A stretch of 64,000 nt of DNA. It comes from Sciurus carolinensis (taxonomy: Eukaryota; Chordata; Mammalia; Rodentia; Sciuridae). Shown one piece after another: positions 1-12,000 of the stretch (positions are counted from its first letter, which is position 1; every line of letters starts with the position of its first letter). The notes beneath the pieces are model-generated. The model worked only from the letters and a program-made list of their open reading frames with translations, was not told the DNA's origin and made no database searches. Where the stretch lies: positions 61,687,498 through 61,751,497 of the forward strand of contig NC_062223.1 of NCBI RefSeq assembly GCF_902686445.1, given 5' to 3'. Position numbers and translations under genes: made by a program.

Positions 1-324
1 AAATATGAGATTTTACACAAGTGATCTATATAAAAGGCAGGTTTAGGGAGTTGAGTCTTTCAAAAAGCTATGCCCAAGTCTTAAACTCCAGTGGCTAAGA
101 ATGTGGCCTTGTGTAGAAAAAGGATCCCTATAACCATTCCTTCAAATTCATATGCATTGAGACTCTATACCAGGGATTACTCACTTCATAACCCCATATT
201 GTGCATAGTACCTAGAATTCAATATTAGGTGGTCACCAAATAATTTAATTGCACAGATCTGAACCACAAGGCGACAAAACTCTGAGCTCTCAAAATAATC
301 CTAGAATTTCAACCAGAATGGACT
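1..324. other. Unassigned AT-rich sequence
   Basis: No gene or recognisable repeat is visible here. Stops occur in all frames and composition is ordinary AT-rich mammalian non-coding DNA. Confidence 0.5.
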
Positions 325-545
325 CAATAGATATTTATTGAGCACTAAGTATGAGCTAAGAACTGTGTTATTTAAACATTGCCTCTTTCATTCTATGGCA
401 ATGCTGTGAGGAAGATATATGCATCTCTCTTTTCAGATTAAAAAAAATGTCAAGCTTCAGGGAAGTTAAGTCACTTGTTTGAGACCACATATTTAGACAA
501 TGGCAGGCTTAAATTTAGATCCAAATCTTCTGAAGCCATGCCTAC
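325..545 (-). mobile_element. MIR SINE fragment (ancient)
   Basis: The stretch begins with a 'tttattgagcactaa'-type 3' end. It continues through a degraded 'gaggaagatat...agattaaaaaa...gggaagttaagtcacttgtttgagaccacat' block, which corresponds to the reverse complement of the MIR core. MIR is an ancient tRNA-derived SINE found across mammals. The match is heavily diverged, as expected. Edges are approximate. Confidence 0.65.
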
Positions 546-1655
546 TTCTGACATAGGAAGGAAACTGTGCTTTCATCCACGCTTTCAAGCAACATTAAAA
601 ATATCAGCAGCATAATTCATAGAGGAGAAAATTTAATTTGATTTTGAAAGGCTGGACCCAGCTCTCAGTGGTGCTCTGGTGAAAGTGGGAAGTGTGGTGC
701 CAGAGGCAATTAACCCTGAGTAACCAGACTTTTAGCAAGCTGAGCAGGTCTCATGCTAGAGCAGGACTGGCTGTTTCCAAGGGAAAACAATGAACTTGCA
801 AATGAGCTCTTGCACCCCTCCACACTCTTCATACCTGGCTCTGAGTCTCCGTGCAGTGATCTGTGCACTAGGTTAACTAATGAGGGGAGTTGATCTAGAG
901 AACCTTCACCAGAGAGGAGTAACTGGCAGCCAGTGGAGGGGAAAAGTTTAGAGAGGGATGGTAAAAAAAGAGAGAGGAACAGTTCTGTCCCCAGAAGGTT
1001 TCCAAATGGAGAGACCACTGGATTTAGAAGAGAAAAGGAAGATTGGTCCTCACAAGCTGAATGAGCTGGGTGGGTTAGGGAGGAGAATCTGAAATACTGG
1101 TTCAAACACTCTTACTTCCTATTCCCCTTAGCAGAAGGAGGAGGTGGGAAGTTCTGAACATTCAGACTTGGAGACATCCAGATAATATTTGTGGAAATAA
1201 CAGGTCTAGATCTTAAAATAAGTTTAGTTAAGGAAAAATGAAAAAGTAGAAAGAAAACCATGGGGAGCCTGTCAGAATTATAAAAATATCTATGAGCCCT
1301 TTCTTGAGTCCTTCAGTCCCAAATCTCAACATGACTCTTCATCTGGAAGATAATGCTGAGTTAGAAAATACTAATATTACTTTGGAAGAAAAATGGACTG
1401 CCTTATTAAGAGCTACATAAAGATACAGTTGCCTCTCCCCAAAAAACATAATTGGCCTAGAAAGATAGAGATAGGACAAGGAAATGTTGCAAGCATTTTT
1501 CATCTTATCCTATATGAAATCTAACCAAATTGAAGATTCCTGTTGGTAGAATGACTATCAAGGAAAGTTATAAATCACAAGAAAATTCATGTTGATAAGG
1601 GAAAAAAAAATCACTCACATTCCAACTCATAAGAAGCCTTCGTTTTCATGAGAGT
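546..1655. other. Unassigned intergenic or intronic sequence
   Basis: No supported gene. An open minus-strand frame of 131 codons at 710-1105 has low-complexity Ser/Leu-rich content, no recognisable domain and no promoter context, so I treat it as chance. Confidence 0.5.
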
Positions 1656-1659
1656 GATA

Positions 1660-1825
1660 AAAGCAAAGGCTTTCAGATTCTAGGTTTTGTACGCATTAAC
1701 TATGACTTTGGGCAAGTTGTATAATCTCTGTAAAACATCTTTTGCCTATCTATGGCAATAGAAATGATAACATCTACCTTGTAAGAAGAGATGTTGGTAA
1801 AAGATCCAGAATAGTGCTTTCCTAC
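1660..1825 (+). mobile_element. MIR SINE fragment (ancient)
   Basis: The segment reads in MIR order: 'tgactttgggcaagttgtataatctctg', then a degraded 'ctatctatggcaatagaaatgataacatctaccttg', then 'agaatagtgc'. These correspond to the MIR core and the region after it on the plus strand. Divergence is high. Confidence 0.6.
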
Positions 1826-2205
1826 CATTGTTTGGTCAAATCAACCAGAGACTTCATACTACAAAGACCCATGGAGTACTCTTGGAAAGGAGTTGAAAAG
1901 CTGATTAGGTGGAGGGGTTAAAACATAAAACAGGATATCAGTTATGGCTTCTAAGACATGCAAATTCTTTTTTTTTTCAAATAAATGTAGGAAATGATAT
2001 TTCTAAGAAAGGCAGAATTTAATTTCATATTGAAATCAACTACATATGCTTTAAGAAATCAGGACTATTAGTCTATTTATTCACTTCTATATTTCTAATA
2101 GCTTAAATATAAATAATAGCTATGGATAAGTTACATATAAGAATAATATATAAATAAAATATCTATATAAAAACACTCCCAATTTTCAGTTAAAGAAATG
2201 GAGAC
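1826..2205. other. Unassigned AT-rich sequence
   Basis: AT-rich non-coding sequence with a short T run near 1970-1977. Nothing I can name. Confidence 0.4.
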
Positions 2206-2222
2206 AAAGAAATTAACTGAAG

Positions 2223-2369
2223 GTCTGGGGTTGTGGCTCAGTGGCAGAGCACTTGCCTAGCATGAGTGAGGCACTGGGTTTGATCCTCAGCACCACATAA
2301 AAATAAATAAATAAATAAAATAAAGGTATTGTGTCCATCTACAACTAAATATCTTTAAAAAATTTTTAA
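2223..2369 (+). mobile_element. ID-type SINE (sciurid), with target-site duplication
   Basis: This is a tRNA-derived ID SINE. The 5' part carries an A-box-like 'tggctcagtggcagagc' and a B-box-like 'gggtttgatcctc' near 2276-2288. These are followed by 'agcaccacataaaaata', a (aaat)n spacer and the tail 'ggtattgtgtccatctacaa', which is characteristic of squirrel ID copies. A perfect 17-bp duplication, 'aaagaaattaactgaag', flanks it at 2206-2222 and 2370-2386, which fixes the boundaries and shows L1-mediated insertion. The element is non-coding. Its near-complete B box could support Pol III transcription, but that is inference. Confidence 0.93.
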
Positions 2370-2485
2370 AAAGAAATTAACTGAAGTTTCCTGAGAAAAT
2401 GGGGAGCTACTAGCTTATCTTATGTTCAGTGATCATGTCAAAATGACAGGTATAAAAATAAAGATAAGCAAAGAGGTAAGAGTAC

Positions 2486-2487
<2 letters not shown>

Positions 2488-2527
<40 letters not shown>

Positions 2528-2549
2528 CGCGCGTGCACGTGCACGTGCA
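2488..2549. repeat. (GT)n-GCGC-GTGCAC microsatellite, alternating purine-pyrimidine
   Basis: A (GT)18 run at 2489-2524 is followed by 'atgcgcgcgtgcacgtgc' and further alternation. From 2488 to 2549 every step alternates pyrimidine and purine, giving 62 bp without a break. Such tracts are the classical Z-DNA-forming type. The apparent 75- and 98-codon frames across it are only read-through of the repeat. Confidence 0.95.
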
Positions 2550-2582
2550 AAAAAAGAAAGAGACTGGGTCAAATACACTTTT

Positions 2583-2715
2583 TTTAAAAAAATATTTTTT
2601 GGTTGTCAGTGGACCTCTAATTTATTTATTTATTTATACGTGGTGCTGAGAATGGAACCCAGCGCTCACACAATGCCAGGTAAGCGCTCTACCACTGAGC
2701 CACAGCCCCATTCCC
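2583..2715 (-). mobile_element. ID-type SINE (minus strand), with target-site duplication
   Basis: Read on the minus strand, this gives 'ggggctgtggctcagtgg' followed by 'agcgcttacctggcattgtg' and 'gggttccattctcagcacc', which is ID order, then an (aaat)n tail. A 14-bp duplication 'tcaaatacactttt' flanks it at 2569-2582 and 2716-2729. It is oriented opposite to the ID at 2223-2369, with the Z-DNA-type tract between them. Confidence 0.9.
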
Positions 2716-2989
2716 TCAAATACACTTTTAACAGAAGAAAATTAGATATAGTTAATGGAAAAGGGAAAAAGCATGATAATGAGAATTAGTTTCCCATTAA
2801 AATGGAAAAATAGGTAGTGGCTACAATAAACATAAAAGATTAAAATCACTAATTAAAATCAGATACATGACTTTTGCTTTTTGGAAACCTATGTTAGACC
2901 TTAACAAATCATCCTTCAAGCAGCTACAGCTGGAACAAAAAGGAGATTTAAAAATATTATTTAAAAATAATATTTATGGTTATAGAAGC

Positions 2990-4690
2990 AGAGGATTAGT
3001 TGAACCCAAATTTCAAAGAGGAAAGACCCCTTCCTAGATGAGCTGAGATCACTACCTGTGTTTCTCCCCCGGGGAATTTTCTGAGCCTGGACACAGACTG
3101 AGGATGTATTGGATTCTTCATAGAGGGACTGTTCTAGGGAACAAAGGAACCACAGGGCCTTCTGATGGGCATAGAGGAGAATATGACAGATTCATTAGAG
3201 AAGCCCAAACTTGCCAGCAGTTCATCTACAAGGCAACAAAGCTGGGATGACTCACACAAGCCAAAACCCAGACCAACCCCGCACAATACCTGAGCATACA
3301 GGCCTGATCCCTCTCTCACCCGTCTGCTTAAGAGAAAAGGACATATCCACGCTGGCGGGAAGTAGCTCTGTGTTCATTTACTGTGATATTTTATTCAAAA
3401 TGTCAGAATACAAAAAAAAATTATGAAATAAGCAAATATAGATAAAAAGCAAAAATTATGAAAACAAGTTAAAAAACTGTATTAGGAAGAGGAAAAAAAG
3501 GACTATCCATGCTGGAGTTAGTAATGACTTTAAACTACCTATTATAAATATGTTAAAGAAAACAAAGAGAATCAAGAAGGTTGATGAAGAAGGATTTATC
3601 AGAATTGAAATCTTATCTTTCAAATAAAACAGAATTTTAGATAATGGGGGGAAAAGGCAAGAGTTTAAAATAAAAACATACCAAAAGTTGGAAAAAGATG
3701 TACCAGGTGAAAATTAACCAAAAGACAGGCGTAGGCCAATAGCACAATGGATCACAGGATCAAAAAATAAACCAAATACAGGATAGCAATATTCATATTC
3801 ATGTATATTAATAAACATAGAAATTAAAGTTAAACATCAAAATGAATAGAGGGATATTATAGACAAATAAGGGAATAATATAGCAAGAAACTATAATATT
3901 AAATATAAATATTCTTAACAACATAGGCTCAAGATATATGAAGTAATTCATAAACCAACAATTTTACTTGGAGATTTAATATAACCACTCAGAAACTAAT
4001 AAACCAATCAGATTTTAAAAAGCACTGATAGAGATTTGTATAACAAAATCAGTAATTCTAAATTATTGATAGACAAATCAACTGATGTTAATTTTAACAC
4101 CCAGTAAATGGGAAATTCATATTCTTTCACACAGAACATTAACAATAACTGACTATATACTAGACAACTAAAGAAACCGCACTGATTTCCAAAGAATAAG
4201 GATTAAACAGACTATGGCCTCAATATAAAATGGAACAAAATTTTAAAATACTAAAAGAAAGTTGAATTAAAATCTAGAAAATATATAATATATAACATAC
4301 TATAAAGTAACTAATAAAATATTTTATATTTACCTCTCTCTCTCTCTCAACACACACAGACAATTTCATATCCAAAAAAAATTCATAAGAAAATTTAAAG
4401 TGTTGTTACAGTGTTGTCAGAACAGAATAGCACTTGGGGAGGCCAGATAAAGTAGTCCTTAGAGGAAATTTTATAGCTTTTAATATGCTTATTAGAAAGC
4501 AAAAAAAATAATAAAAACAAATGACAGAAACATTGAAGTCAAGAAACTGGGAATATAATAGTGGTATAAATTTAAAATAATAAGATTGAAAATAATGAGA
4601 GGAACAAAAATGGAGTAGAAGATAAAGAAGATGAAGAAAATCAAATAATCTTTCTACGAGATGAATTTCATTGATAAAACTAATCAAGAT
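2990..4690 (+). mobile_element. Ancient L1 (L1M/HAL1-like) remnant
   Basis: The order of degraded blocks follows an old mammalian L1. At 3500-3560 'aatgactttaaactacctattataaatatgtt' resembles the ORF1-linked part of L1M/HAL1 elements. At 3890-4090 there is a decayed endonuclease-domain stretch. At 4430-4500 'tccttagaggaaattttatagctttt' matches the 'cttagagg-aaatttatagc' block found in L1 ORF2. No usable reading frame remains. A small (CT)n/(CA)n run lies near 4333-4360. Assignment to L1 is fairly good, but subfamily and 5' edge are uncertain. Confidence 0.55.
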
Positions 4691-7290
4691 ATTTCTAGAA
4701 CATCAAACAAATGTATTCCAAATGAAGTAAAAACACTAGTTATTAAAATGTGAGAACAAGAGAAGGAGGGAGAGAGAGATTAAAACGGTTCCAAATTTCT
4801 TCCTGATATTCCTAATTTGCAGAAGCATGTTTGGACATACCATAGTTTTTGGCCAATCCATGGATACCCTCAACCTCTCTAAATTCCCTACCAGGGCATA
4901 TGAGGACTCGGCCTACTGTATTCCACAAGCAAAGCAAAGGGAGCAGTTTTCCTGCTTGTGCTTGCCTCCCACTGAGGCCGCTGCAGAATCACCCCACACT
5001 CCATGGGACAAAGTGCACCTTCCAAGGACACTTGGAGAAAGTGCCACTTGTGCCTGCATTCACAGGAACATATGGTGTTTCTTTATCCCCTTTCCCCACC
5101 ATGAGGTTGGGCATTGCAGGAGGTGAGCAAGAAAATGAGAAAGCTGGATGTTTTTCCTTCTTTCTTCATACACAGGAAGCCTTCAGGATGGAGGAGGAAA
5201 GTTCTTCCCTCTCTTTCTTCCTGCCAGGTCTAGGTTTCCCCTAGGTAAACTTCTATGACCTAACCCACCAGATGATATACCAAAGGAAGTCAGATACCTT
5301 TTCTGCCTTTACAATTTTTGTACTTTTATTTCCTTGTTCCATGTCTAAAGTTAAATATTAACTCTTTGGATGTCCACTATAAGAATACTAACTATGCCAC
5401 TGAATTCCTTCCTGAAAGTCACATAAATGCTGCAGACATACTGTATTTATCTTATATTTATAATATTTATATTTTATATTTCCTAGGGATATTTTTATAT
5501 TTCATATTGTTCTCAGCTTTAATAGTAGATGTGTACAGAATTCTACATTGATGCATAATTTCTCTCAATATTTTGAAAATAGTATTTATCTTTTGTCTAT
5601 TCAAAGAGACCAAACTTTATTCAAAATATTGATATTCAAATTATCTATTATTTGTTTTCCATACCTTTTTTATTGCTTTTAAAATCTGCTCTTGATTTCA
5701 ATGGTCTGCCTTACATGTGGGTAAGTTTTTACTTATTCTAATCAGAACTTCTTAAATCTAAGGTTCTGTGCCTTTCTGCAGATTGGAAATTTTTTTTTTC
5801 TATTTTTCTTTGGACTTAGCTACTTGGCTACCCATATTCTCTTTCAAACAACTATTAATTTTCTGTTATGCTTTGTTAACTTAATTATCTGTAGCTCTTA
5901 AACACCCTTTGGAATTTTCCATCCTTTCTCTTTGAATATTTTACCCAGACCTATCACCCAGGACACTCATTCCTTCCCATATGTGTCTTACCAGCTGTTT
6001 TTACTGCAAATGGAGTTTTCAATGCCGTGGAGTATGTTTTTCCTGTCTTTAAGCTACTATGGATGTTGTTTTTAAAAAGCAGACTAGTTTTTCTTCTTCA
6101 TACTGTTGTTTTGGAGAGTAGCACTTATAACTCTAGACATCTTAAGCATACTTTTGGTAGCCTTTTTCTCAGATTGTTTTATTTGAATTTCCTAGAGTTC
6201 TAATCTTCCTATTGTTTCTGCTGATTATATCTCACAGTGAATTGTGTGTGTGTTTTAATATGTGAGTTCATCTTCAGTGGCCTTGGTAATAACTGTGTGT
6301 CGCTGAAGTTTGTTGTTCTGTTTCTGTTGTTTGTTTGTTCAGGGAGGTTTGAATTCACTTTTTCTAGGCATCACAGAGTTACATTTACTGGGGAATAGTT
6401 TCTCAATACTGTGGTAAACAGCCTCGTGGGTAGCATAAATTTCAGCCCTAAGTCCATAGGTGTACTCATGGAGCAGAGTCCATATGTGAATTTTTCTGGA
6501 AAGACTTTTTTCTCCTCTTAGAGATCAGTCAGAGACAGGTGTCCTTGTTCTCTCAATGTGCCACTTTGTCAATATGTTAATTTTTTTCTAGTTTGTCCTT
6601 TGTGATGAAGGCAATATCCTTCAAGAGATCCTGTTTCATGCAGGATTCTCTTTCTTTCTCATCTCACTGAAGTATAAATCCTCACTGCCTGGGGCTTTGA
6701 GAGCCTTAAAAAACCAAGTTCATGGCTTATAAGATCTGGATTCATTCACTTACCACAGGGCAGGAAGAGCATCAGCACCCACTTATTACTATTTTTCAGT
6801 TTCTTTGCTTGTTTGGACCCTGGGGATGTTCTTTTCTTTCTTGAGAGATTTTGTAAGAATTTAACATTTTCTCCTTATAGTGTATCCAGTATTTCTGTGT
6901 GTTTGAAGCAGAAGAGATTTCAAGAATCTTGGTTAAACATCTTGCTGAAAGTAGAAGTATACATTATTTTCTTAATAAAAGTTTTATACATTTCTTACTA
7001 AATATATTTCTTTTTGTTTTATTGATAGCTTCTTTCCTTAAGGAATGAGCGCTTTCCATTATTATTGTTTTTACTATTTTTCATTGATATGTAGGAAAAG
7101 TTCCAATATTATACATGTTTTAAATCTTCAACATTACTGAGTATAATAACTAGCTTAAATAGATTATCAAGTGATCACAAGAAAAATGGAAGTATTTAAT
7201 AAAAAATAAAAATTCACATTCTTTCTTCCCAATCATTACACTGTGTATTCATCTTTTTTCAATTCAGCATCTTGTCACTAGAACTTGAAT
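4691..7290. other. Unassigned AT-rich stretch, perhaps old L1 relics
   Basis: There is no supported gene. Two overlapping frames at 4827-5244 (99 and 131 codons) are in different phases, and neither shows a domain. From about 5300 the DNA becomes T-rich on the plus strand, which would fit decayed minus-strand L1 3' sequence, but I could not match it confidently. Confidence 0.35.
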
Positions 7291-7299
7291 AGATAGATT

Positions 7300-7520
7300 T
7301 AAAAGTAGTCCAGATAATTGGGACTCTTGTCCTCACTTTGAGCATAATTGCTTCTGCTTTTTAAATTTTCCATTTAATCTGTTTGTAAGAGTCTCCTTTT
7401 CAATTTAAGAATGAATTCTTCTATTCCTAGTATAGGGAGTTTAAGAGTTAAGACTAGCTATTGAACCATTTTTGAATTTTTATACTGGATTTTATTTGTC
7501 TTAGTGGAACAATGTGCCTT
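7300..7520 (-). mobile_element. Possible ancient L1 ORF2 relic
   Basis: The block 'aattcttctattcctagtatagggagtt' and its surroundings resemble the reverse complement of the reverse-transcriptase region of old L1 ORF2 ('ctattcctagttt...gag'). The match is short and diverged. The flank continues into the target-site duplication of the next element. Confidence 0.3.
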
Positions 7521-7535
7521 AAAATATGTTGATGG

Positions 7536-8405
7536 AATGCAGATAACTAACAAATATATTTTTTAAATGTTCAACATTTGCAACAATCAGGGAAATGAGA
7601 ACCAAAAACTACACTGAGATTTCATCTTACTCCAGTTAAAATAGCAACCATAAAAGTACACATAACAATGAATGTTGGTGAGCACTTGGAAAGAGGTATA
7701 CTTTTACATTCTTGATGGGACTATAAATTAGTACAACCACTATGGAAAGCAGTAAGGAGATTCCTCAAAAGACTAGGAATGGACCTATCATATGATCCAG
7801 CTATATCTCTCCTTGGTATTGATCCAAAAGAACTAAAATTAATATAGTGTAGTGATACATGCATACCAATGTTTAGATAAGTGCAATTCATGGTAACCAA
7901 GTTATGAAACCTGCCTAGGTGTCTCCAAATAGATGACTGAATAAGGAAAATGTGGTCTATATAGTCAATGACTAGACAATATAAACAATGGAATTTTACT
8001 TGGCCATAAAAAATTGAAATTATGTTATTTTCTGGCAAATGAATAGAACTGGAGAACCTCATGTTGAGAGAAATAAGATGACTCAAAAGGAATTGGAGAA
8101 TATCATGCTAAGTGAAATAAGCCAATCCCAAAAAAACAAATGCTGAATGTTTTCTCTCATAGTGGATGGTGGTACATAATGGGGGTAGGGGGGAAAGAAG
8201 AATGGAAGAACTTTAGATTACAGTAGAGGGAAATGAGAGGGAGGCAGGTATGAAAGATGGTGGAAAGAGACAGACATCATTACCCTGTACATGTATGAGT
8301 ACAAGAATGGTGTGAATCTACATCACAACCATAGAAACAAAAAGTTGTACCCCATTTGTGCACAATAAATCAAAATGCAGTCTGTAAAAATAAAAAAAGA
8401 AAAGA
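7536..8405 (+). mobile_element. 5'-truncated L1 3' end (older sciurid L1)
   Basis: The sequence aligns by eye with the last part of L1 ORF2, starting at the 'atgttcaacatttgcaacaatcagg' block. It runs through 'ctatggaaagcagtaaggag' and 'ggaattttacttggccataaa' to a purine-rich 3' UTR and an A-rich tail at 8388-8409. It is clearly more diverged than the 23.5-30.3 kb L1. The 15-bp 'aaaatatgttgatgg' immediately precedes it (7521-7535) and recurs at 8697-8711, which marks the insertion. Confidence 0.85.
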
Positions 8406-8690
8406 AAAAGTCAAGAGTCAAATGTTTTCATTCATATGTGGAAGCTAGAGAGAAACAAGGAATAAAAAAGAGGGGAAGGGGTTTCATGAAAATAGAAGGG
8501 AGAACAGTGGAGTGGATGAGAGTGAGTGAGAAGGGATGAGGGATGGAAAGGAGAGAAATGGCAGAATGAGATCAACCAGATTCTCATGTGCATGCATGAA
8601 TACATCATGATGAATTCCACTTTTACATATAATGCTAGCGCACCAATTTAAAAATATAAAACAAAGAAACTTAAAAAGAACCCAATTCTT
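8406..8690 (+). mobile_element. Second L1 3' UTR tail, tandem to the first
   Basis: Just after the A-rich tail the sequence restarts with 'gtcaagagtcaaatgttttc', then 'atatgtggaagctag', a purine-rich block and a terminal A-rich stretch. This repeats the architecture of the L1 3' end seen at 31026-31264. It is either a separate short insertion or a rearranged tail of the neighbouring copy. It lies inside the same pair of 15-bp duplications. Confidence 0.65.
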
Positions 8691-8717
8691 TACTTAAAAA
8701 TATGTTGATGGCAAAAT

Positions 8718-9026
8718 ATGTTGATTACATATAGGGGAAAACCAATATGGATATCAGCAGATTTCTCAGCCCAGACTCTAAAAGCTAGAAGGACCTGGAA
8801 CAACATATTACAATCTCTGAAAGAACATGGTTGCCAACCAAGAATCCTATACCCAGCAAAACTAACCTTCAGATTTGAAGATGAAATAAAATCCTTCCAT
8901 GATAAGCAAAAGTTAAAAGAATTTACAAATAGAAAGCCTGTACTACAGAATATTCTCAACAAAATATTCCAAGAGGAGGAAATGAAAAACAACAATGTAG
9001 GTCAGCAAAGGGAGGAACTACCTTAA
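8718..9026 (+). pseudogene. L1 ORF1 C-terminal remnant
   Basis: About 100 codons are open from 8718 to the TAA at 9024-9026. The frame contains 'RGKPIWISADFSAQTLKARR', then a segment with AWNN-like 'TWNNILQSL', 'LYPAKLTFRFEDEIKSF' and the ending 'QQREELP'. These correspond to the C-terminal RNA-binding half of the L1 ORF1 protein, which coats L1 RNA and acts as a nucleic-acid chaperone. The N-terminal coiled coil is missing because the element is 5'-truncated, so no functional protein is expected. The homologous ends at 26131 (plus copy) and 18514 (minus copy) confirm the stop position. Confidence 0.88.
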
Positions 9027-9084
9027 AGAAAAATCCATTCAAAGGAGAAACTAAGCCAAGTTAAAAAAACAAAAATAAGCCCAA

Positions 9085-12000
9085 ATGACTGGGAATACAA
9101 ATCATATCTCAATAATAACCTGGAATATTAATGGCCTAAACTCATCAATCAAAAGATATAGACTGGCAGAATGGATTTAAAAAAAAAGACCCAACAATAT
9201 GCTGTCTTCAAGAGACTCATCTCATAGAAAAAGACATGCACAGACTAAAGATGAAAGGATGGGAAAAAACCTACCAAGCACACGGACTCAGTAAAAAAAA
9301 GCAGAAGTTTTCATCCTTATTTCAGATAAAGTGGACTTCAAGCCAAAGTTAGTTAGAAGGGATAAGGAAGGATGTTTCATACTGCTTAAGGGAAACATAA
9401 ATCAGGAAGACACAATGATCGTAAATATTTAAGCCCCAAACAATGGTGCATCCATGTACATCAAACAAATCCTTCTCAATTTCAGGAATCAAATAGACCA
9501 CAACACAATAATTTTGGGTTACTTTAACACTGCTGTCACCACTGGATAGATCTTCCAAACAAAGACTAAACAAAAAAACCATAGAACTCAAAAACACAAT
9601 CAATAACCTAGACTTAACAGACATATATAGAATATTCCATCCATCAACGAGCGAATTCGCTTTCTTCTCAGCAGCACATGGAACCTTCTCAAAAATAGAC
9701 CATAAGTTATGCCACAAAGCAGTCCTTAGTAAATGCAAAAAAATAGATACTGCCTTGTGTTCTATCAGATCGTAATGGAATGAAATTAGAAATCAATGAC
9801 AAAACAAAAACAAATTACTCCAACACCTGGAGACTAAATAATATGCTATTGAATGAAACGGATAACAGAAAACATCAGGGAGGAGATAAAAAAATTCTTA
9901 GAGGTCAATGAGAACAACAATACAACATATTAAAATCTCTGGGACACTATGAAAGCAGTACTAAGAGGAAAATACATTGCATGGAGCACATTCAAGAAAA
10001 GAATAAAAAGTCAACAACTAAATGACCTAACATTACAGCTCAAAGCCCTAGAAAAAGAAGAACAGAATAATAGCAAAAGTAGTAGAAGACAGGACATAAT
10101 TAAAATCAGAGCTGAAATCAATGAAATTGAAACAAAAGAAATGATTCAAAAAATTGACAAAACAAAAAGTTGGTTCTTTGAAAAAGTAAACAAAATAGAC
10201 AAATCCTTAGCCACACTAACAAAGAGAAGGAGAAAGAAAACTCAAATTACTAAAATTCATGATGAAAAAGGAAATATCATGAGAGACACCACTGAGATAC
10301 ATAACATAATGAGAAGCTACTATGAAAATCTATATTCCAACAAAATAGAAACTACCAAAGACATTGACAAATTTCTAGAGACATATGCTCCTCCCAAACT
10401 GAACCAGGAGGACATACACAATTTAAACAGATCAATATCAAGCAATGAAATACAAGAAGCCATCAAAAGCCTAACATCCAAGAAAAGCCCAGGACCAGAT
10501 GGATTCTCAGCTGAGTTCTATATGACCTTCAAAGAAGAACTCATTCCAATATTTCTCAAAGTATTCCAGGAAATAGAAAAGGAGGGAACCCTAACAAACT
10601 CATTCTATGAAGCTAATATCACCCTCATACCCAAACCAGGCAAAGACACAACAAAGAAATAAAATTTTAGACCAATATCCTTGATGAATATAGATGCAAA
10701 GATCCTTAACAAAATATTGGCAAACCATATCCAAAAACATATTAAGAAAATCGTGCAACTTTATCAAGTGGGGTTTATCCCTGGAAGGCAAGGATGGTTT
10801 AATATACATAAATCAATAAATGTAATCCATCATGTCAATAGACTTAAGGATAAGAATCATAAGATTATATCAATTGATGCAGAAAGAGCATTCAACAAAA
10901 TACAACACCCCTTCATGCTCAAAACACTAGAAAAAATAAGGATAGTAGGAACATACCTGAACATTGTAAAGGTTATGTATGCTAAGCCCATGGCCAACAT
11001 CATTCTTAATGGAGAAAAACTGAAAGCGTTCCCTTTAAAAATGGGAACAAGACAGGGATGTCCTCTTTCACCACTCCTATTCAACATTGTCCTTGAAATA
11101 CTAGCCAGAGCAATTAGACAGACTAAAGAAATTAAAGGGATACAAATAGGAAAAGAGGAACTTAAGCTGTCACTATTTGCTGAAGACATGATTCTATATA
11201 TAGAGGATCCAAAAAACTCCTCCAGAAAGCTTCTAGACCTCATAAATGAATTCAGCAAAATGGCAGGTTATAAAATCAACATGCATAAATATAAAGCATT
11301 TTTATACATAAGTGATGAAACATCTGAAAGGGACATGAGGAAAACAACTCCATTTGCAATAGCCTCAAAAAAATAAAATAAAATAAATATTTGGGAATCA
11401 ATGTAACCAAAGAGGTAAAAGATCTCTACAATGAAAACTACAAAACATTGAAGAAAGAAATTGAGGAAGACCTTAGAAGATGGAAAGATCTCCCATGGTC
11501 TTGGATAGGCAGAATTAATATTATCAAAATGGCCATAATTTCAAAGGCACCACACAGATTTAATGCAATTCCAATTAAAATCCCTATGACATTTCTCATA
11601 GAAACAGAAAAAACAATCATGAAATTCATCTGGAAGAACAAAAGACTCAGAATAGCCAAAGCAATCCTGGGCAGGAAGAGAGATGCAGGAGGTATCACAA
11701 TACCAGACCTTAAACTCTACTATAGAGCAATAGTAACAAAAACAGCATGGTACTGGCACCAAAATAGACAGGTAGATAAATGGTACAGCATAGAAGACAA
11801 GGAGACATACCCATGTAAGTACAGTAACCTCAGACTAGACAAGGGTGCCAAAAACTTACAATGGAGAAAAGATATCCTCTTCAACAAATGGTGCTGGAAA
11901 AACTGGACATCCATATGTAGTGAAATGAAACTAAACTCCTATCTCTCACCCTGTACAAAACTCAACTCAGGGGCTGGGGAGATAGCTCACTCAGTGGAGT

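Noticed and set aside
710..1105. 131-codon minus-strand frame
   Set aside because: Low-complexity Ser/Leu-rich content, no domain and no supporting context.
4827..5244. Overlapping 99- and 131-codon frames
   Set aside because: Two phases over the same DNA, neither with a known motif.
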